Positions 5,211 to 8,714 of a stretch of DNA of 8,714 bases are shown one piece after another (position 1 is the stretch's first letter; each line of letters opens with the position of its first letter). Made by a program: the position numbers and the translations under genes. Where the stretch lies: the NCBI GenBank assembly GCA_016793415.1, contig JAEUMC010000491.1, positions 1 through 8,714 on the forward strand. Reading direction: 5' to 3'. The stretch is from Devosia sp. (GTDB taxonomy: Bacteria; Pseudomonadota; Alphaproteobacteria; Rhizobiales; Devosiaceae). A model generated the notes under the pieces. That model did not search any database, was not told the DNA's origin, and saw only the letters and a list, made by a program, of their open reading frames with translations.

Positions 5211-6869
5211 TTAGTGGCGAGCCGCTTCGAGCCGTCCCGCCCTCAGCTCCAACACCCGATCGAACGTCTCCGGCACGACGGCGTGTGTGATGACGATCGC
5301 CGTGCGGCCGCGGGTCAGTTCCGGCAGCTCGGAAAGAAAGGCCGTCTCTGTTTCGACATCCAGCCCGCTGGTCGGCTCGTCGAAGACAATGACATCGGCC
5401 TGCGACAGCAGGGTGCGCGCGAGGCAGACGCGCCGTGCCTGGCCGGCCGACAGCGTGCGACCAGCCTCCCCGACCACCGCATCGAGCTGCCCGGGCAGGC
5501 TGCGGACGAACTCGCCCAGATGCACCGCTTCGAGCACCCGCCACAGCGCATCATCGACTGCATCGTCCCGCCCGATGCGAAGGTTGGCGCGGATGGTGTC
5601 GAGGAACACCGGTGCATCCTGGGTCATCAGCGCGATACGCCCTCGGAGCTCTGCTCCGTTCACAGCGCGAAGGTCGCTGCCATTGAGCTTGACCGTGCCG
5701 GCGTCGGGGTCGACCAGCCGCAGCAGCAGCTGCGCGATGGTCGATTTGCCGGCGCCGCTCGGTCCGGTGATGGCGACGCACTCGCCGGCGCGGACAGCAA
5801 GGCTCAGCCCGTCGAGCACCGGGTGCTGCGGATCGTAGCCGAAGCGCACTGCCTCGAAGCGCACATCGCCCCCCGGGGGGATCGGCAGAGGCGCGGCCGG
5901 CTCAGCCACGGCGGGGGCGCTGTCGGTGATGGCCTGCAACCGCGCGGCAGCCGCGGCAGCGCCGGCGAGCCGGGTGGCGCTGCGCACCAGCATGGCGGAG
6001 GCTTCGAAACTGGCGATCACCGCCAGCAGCAGGCCGGCGAGCAGCGGGCCGTCGAGCGTGCCCTGCTCGAGTGCGGCCAGGCCGGCGAGCAGCGTGCCGA
6101 TCAGCGCGCCACCTGCCAGCAACTGCACCAACGCCGAAGCCAGAGCGGCGCGAAGACCAAGCCCCTGGCGGGCCCGCGACAACCGCCCGGATGCCACCGC
6201 TGCGGCACCGGCCGCCGCGTCGGTAGCGTCGAACAGCATCAGGTCCTGATGCCCGTCGATGCCATCGAGCACCGCCTGGCGCAGCATGGCGTTGGCCGCC
6301 ACCGCCTCGGCGCCGGCGGCGCGCGATGCGAGCACCAGGCCGATCGGCACCAGCAGCACAGCGGCGAAGAACAACAGGGCGTAGGTCAGCGCCGCGCCGG
6401 GTAACGCCAATACCAGCACCAGCGTCATGGCACCGCCGGCCAGCACCGCCGTGCTGATCGGGCCGAGGGCCACAAGGAACACCGTGTCCAGCGCCTCGAC
6501 ATCGGCGAGCAGCCGGCTGACCAGGTCGCCGCGGCCGAAACGGCGGGCCAGCGGCACGAGCGGGAAGAGCCTGGCGAACAACCAGGCCCTGAGGTCGGAC
6601 AGCAATCGCAGCGTCATGTCGTGACCGCTGAGCTTTTCGCCGTAGCGCGACAGGATGCGGATAAAGGACAGGCCGCGCACCCCCGCCGACGGCGCGAAGA
6701 TGTTGAATGCCGAACCCAGCGTGCTGAGCGCGGCTGCCGTGAGGAACCAGCCCGACAGTCCGAGCAGGCCGATGCCGGCCAGGAGGGTAATCAGCGACAG
6801 CAGCAGCGTCAGGGTAATCGGCCCCTTCAGCCGACCGAGCAGCGGCGCGAAGGCGAGAATGGCCCTCAT
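5211..6869 (-). CDS. cydC: Thiol reductant ABC exporter subunit CydC (552 aa)
   Basis: One half of the heterodimeric CydDC exporter, which sends cysteine and glutathione to the periplasm. CydDC is also required for heme insertion and assembly of cytochrome bd oxidase. The membrane domain has the CydC hallmark LLGLSGWFLTAAAL (35-48), the conserved RGLSFIRILSRYGEKLSGHD (65-84) and spans at about 17-47, 133-183 and 245-297. The ATPase domain (about 335-550) has Walker A GPSGAGKST (369-377), Q-loop Gln417 (MTQDAPVF), signature LSAGQARR (473-480), Walker B VIVFDE (493-498) and His529 (ITHA). The signature has Ala in place of the second Gly (LSAGQ for LSGGQ); this may be a tolerated family variant. 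Its ATG overlaps the cydD stop by four bases (ATGA), so the two are translationally coupled. It ends at TAA 5211-5213, converging with fnrL. Length is normal for the family. Confidence 0.95.
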   Translation of the reverse strand: MRAILAFAPLLGRLKGPITLTLLLSLITLLAGIGLLGLSGWFLTAAALSTLGSAFNIFAPSAGVRGLSFIRILSRYGEKLSGHDMTLRLLSDLRAWLFARLFPLVPLARRFGRGDLVSRLLADVEALDTVFLVALGPISTAVLAGGAMTLVLVLALPGAALTYALLFFAAVLLVPIGLVLASRAAGAEAVAANAMLRQAVLDGIDGHQDLMLFDATDAAAGAAAVASGRLSRARQGLGLRAALASALVQLLAGGALIGTLLAGLAALEQGTLDGPLLAGLLLAVIASFEASAMLVRSATRLAGAAAAAARLQAITDSAPAVAEPAAPLPIPPGGDVRFEAVRFGYDPQHPVLDGLSLAVRAGECVAITGPSGAGKSTIAQLLLRLVDPDAGTVKLNGSDLRAVNGAELRGRIALMTQDAPVFLDTIRANLRIGRDDAVDDALWRVLEAVHLGEFVRSLPGQLDAVVGEAGRTLSAGQARRVCLARTLLSQADVIVFDEPTSGLDVETETAFLSELPELTRGRTAIVITHAVVPETFDRVLELRAGRLEAARH

Positions 6870-8605
6870 GCCGCACCCATGCTGCGATCGCCTGAAGTCG
6901 ACTTGGGCGCGGGCAGCAGCTTGCCGCCGCCGATGCGGAACACCTTGTCCATGCGGGCTGCAACCGCCAGCGAGTGGGTCGCAACGACAAGGGTGCGGTC
7001 CCGGGCGAACTCGGCAAGCCCGTCGAGCACCAGCGCCTCCGTCGCGACATCGAGATGCGCGGTCGGCTCATCGAGCAGGATCAGCCGGGGATGGCGCAGG
7101 TAGAGGCGCGCCAGCGCGATGCGCTGGATCTCGCCGCCCGACAGACCCAGGCCGTCTTCGCCCAGTGGCGTTGCCAGGCCTTCGGGCAAGGCGTCGGCGA
7201 AATCGGCGACCCGCGCGAGCTGTGCCGCCCGGCGGACCGCTGCGTGGTCGGCGTCGCGTCGCCCAAGCCGGATGTTGTCGGCGATGCTGCCGACGAACAG
7301 CCGCGGCCGCTGCCCCAGCATGGCGATATGCCGGCGCAGCTCCGGTATGTCGATATCGGCAAGCGCCTGCCCATCGACACGGATCACGCCGCTGAACGGG
7401 CGAAGCCCGGCGATAGCCTCGAGCAGCGTGGATTTTCCGATGCCGCTGCTGCCGAGGATGGCGATCCGCCCCCCAGGTTCGAGCGTGAGGTCGGCCTCGG
7501 CGATGACCGGCCGCCCTGTCGGGTCGGACACGGCAACCGAGCGTAGTTCCAGTGATGCCGGCCCTTCGGCCGCGCCTGCCATCGCGGTGGCCGCGACCGG
7601 CGCCACGGCCGCCGGCAACCCATCGAGCTCACGTTCGATTTCCGCCACTGCGGCTTTGGCCGAGGCGCGATCGTGGTAATGCGCCGCCAGCAGGCGCAGC
7701 GGCTGGTACACCTCGGGCGCCATCAGCAGCAGGAACATTCCAGCGGACAGCGTCAGCTCGGTGCTGTGGACGTTGACGAGGTCGAGAAAGGTCAGGCCGA
7801 CATAGAGCGCGACGCCGGCCACCCCGAGCGCCGCGAAGAACTCGAGCACGGCCGAACTCAGGAAGGCAATGCGCATCACCCGCATGGTGCGCACCCTCAG
7901 CTCTTCCGAGGCGGCGCGCACCCGCGCGGTTTCCGCAGCCTCCTGCCCGAACAGCTTGAGCGTCACCAACCCGCGCAGCCGATCGGCAAAGCGACCGCTC
8001 AGCCGGTTGAGCGCCGCGGCCTGCGAGCGGCTCGCCGCCTCGGCACCCCAGCCGGCGAGCGCCATGAACACCGGGATCAGCGGCGCCGAGATCAGGAACA
8101 GCAGTCCGACGATCCAATCGACCGAGAAGGCGATGACCGCAAAGGCGACCGGCAGGATCGCCGCCTGCACCATGGCCGGCAGGTAGCGGGTGAAGTAGCC
8201 GTCGAGTGCCTCGACCTGCTCGAGCACGGTGCTCGACAAGGCGCCGGAACTCCGGGCCGCCGTCCAGGTCGGCGAACGCTGCAGCAGGTCGACCACCATG
8301 TCGAAGCGCAGCCGCTGCTTGATGGCTTCGCCGAAGCGCATGGCCGCCAGCTCGCCGAACCCGCCAAGGGCGATGCGAACGACGAGGATCGTCGCCAGCA
8401 GCGCCACCTGCGGCAGCAACCCCGTCAGCACGGCGCCCTCGACGATGGCGCGATGCAGCACTCCCGCCAGCACCGCGGCCTGCGCCACCAGCAGCGCCCC
8501 AGCCAGCAACGGCAGACCGAGCACCGCGGCAAGCAACACTCGATCCGCCCCGGCGAGCTGGTTGAGCCAGCGCCCCTGCGCGACGATTTTATCCTTATCG
8601 TCCAT
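6866..8605 (-). CDS. cydD: Thiol reductant ABC exporter subunit CydD (579 aa)
   Basis: Partner of CydC in the inner-membrane cysteine/glutathione exporter. The membrane domain (about 20-300) ends with the CydD hallmark FLLLMAPEVYQPLRLLAAHYHDR (291-313) and includes RSPTWTAARSSGALSSTVLEQVEALDGYFTRYLPA (110-143) and the GLVTLKLFG coupling segment (212-220). The ATPase domain (about 350-560) has Walker A GSSGIGKST (385-393), Q-loop Gln432 (MLGQRPRLFVG), a canonical signature LSGGE (488-492), Walker B LILLDE (508-513) and His544 (ATHS). The frame stays open to an ATG at 8650, but those 15 extra residues would be encoded where the -10 and transcription start should lie for the FNR box at 8662-8675. 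The MDDKDKI start at 8605 also gives the usual family length. The ribosome site is weak (GGTAG, 4 bases upstream). A Pro/Ala-rich linker (about 330-350) joins the domains. It is first in the cydDC operon. Confidence 0.95.
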   Translation of the reverse strand: MDDKDKIVAQGRWLNQLAGADRVLLAAVLGLPLLAGALLVAQAAVLAGVLHRAIVEGAVLTGLLPQVALLATILVVRIALGGFGELAAMRFGEAIKQRLRFDMVVDLLQRSPTWTAARSSGALSSTVLEQVEALDGYFTRYLPAMVQAAILPVAFAVIAFSVDWIVGLLFLISAPLIPVFMALAGWGAEAASRSQAAALNRLSGRFADRLRGLVTLKLFGQEAAETARVRAASEELRVRTMRVMRIAFLSSAVLEFFAALGVAGVALYVGLTFLDLVNVHSTELTLSAGMFLLLMAPEVYQPLRLLAAHYHDRASAKAAVAEIERELDGLPAAVAPVAATAMAGAAEGPASLELRSVAVSDPTGRPVIAEADLTLEPGGRIAILGSSGIGKSTLLEAIAGLRPFSGVIRVDGQALADIDIPELRRHIAMLGQRPRLFVGSIADNIRLGRRDADHAAVRRAAQLARVADFADALPEGLATPLGEDGLGLSGGEIQRIALARLYLRHPRLILLDEPTAHLDVATEALVLDGLAEFARDRTLVVATHSLAVAARMDKVFRIGGGKLLPAPKSTSGDRSMGAA

Positions 8606-8661
8606 CGAGCTACCGTGTGGAGAAGGTCGCCGAATTTGGCATATAGTCATGCCGCATCGCG

Positions 8662-8675
8662 TTGATCTGGATCAA
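8662..8675 (-). promoter_or_regulatory. Perfect FNR/FixK anaerobox upstream of cydD
   Basis: TTGATCTGGATCAA on the plus strand matches TTGAT-N4-ATCAA at every defined position and is palindromic, so it can act in both directions. Its centre lies 63.5 bases from the cydD ATG at 8605. With the box at -41.5, transcription of cydD would start near 8627 with a leader of about 22 bases, and the matching -10 place reads CCAAAT (8639-8634, 3 of 6). A better -10-like TATATG (8645-8640) would put the box nearer -35. This is strong evidence that cydDC is controlled by FnrL or a FixK paralog. Rightward, TGTACT at 8696-8701 could be a -10 for a divergent gene. Confidence 0.85.
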
Positions 8676-8714
8676 GGCGAAGCGACGCAAATGCATGTAC
8701 TGCGGCAAGCATGC
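8676..8714. other. Right edge: upstream side of the cydD box, content unresolved
   Basis: These 39 bases lie beyond the FNR box. Rightward ATG codons occur at 8691 and 8695, but too little follows to tell a gene start from chance. A divergent FNR-dependent gene is possible because the box is symmetric. Nothing else can be supported. Confidence 0.2.

Noticed and set aside
5187..6404. 405-codon plus-strand open frame across cydC
   Set aside because: Antisense to all CydC ATPase motifs, low-complexity Gln/Arg/Gly-rich composition, and it starts inside the convergent intergenic hairpin region.
7673..8665. 330-codon plus-strand open frame across cydD
   Set aside because: Antisense shadow of CydD with repetitive Gln/Arg/His composition, and it would end inside the FNR box.

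Overview
The window is GC-rich chromosomal DNA, most likely from an alphaproteobacterium of the Hyphomicrobiales (a Devosia-like or rhizobial relative). The evidence is the high GC at third codon positions, an FnrL/FnrN-type oxygen regulator with the C-x2-C-x7-C cluster, and canonical FNR/FixK anaeroboxes. The order-level placement is inference. The DNA is tightly packed and looks native: I saw no insertion sequence, tRNA, rRNA, CRISPR array or phage remnant.

Layout. (1) Bases 1-93 are the C-terminal end of a rightward membrane-protein gene. It faces, across a strong GC-rich hairpin (101-124), a leftward two-gene ABC exporter operon: an ATPase (2671-3414) and an 848-residue FtsX-type permease (125-2671), joined by a TGATG stop/start overlap. 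(2) Diverging from that operon is a secreted protein of 170 aa with no recognised family (3599-4111), followed by a terminator-like hairpin and T-run. (3) An FNR box (4180-4193) precedes a 40-codon single-span membrane microprotein (4253-4375) and an fnrL-type regulator (4437-5159). (4) Converging on fnrL is cydDC (cydD 6866-8605, cydC 5211-6869, ATGA overlap), the heterodimeric thiol exporter needed to assemble cytochrome bd oxidase. It has a perfect FNR box (8662-8675) upstream of cydD.

How the genes fit together. The right half reads as a small low-oxygen module. FnrL loses its [4Fe-4S] cluster in air. When oxygen falls it should bind the two boxes, one in front of its own transcription unit and one in front of cydDC. 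Both boxes sit almost the same distance from the next start codon (centre about 66 and 63 bases), as expected for class II FNR activation with a short leader. The box at 4180-4193 therefore points to the microprotein as the first gene of the fnrL transcript. That microprotein is the least explained element here and the best candidate for something undescribed. The left half (lipoprotein-type ABC exporter plus divergent secreted protein) shows no visible link to the oxygen module.

The cytochrome bd structural genes cydAB are not in this window. The 39 bases to the right of the cydD box are too short to show what lies there.
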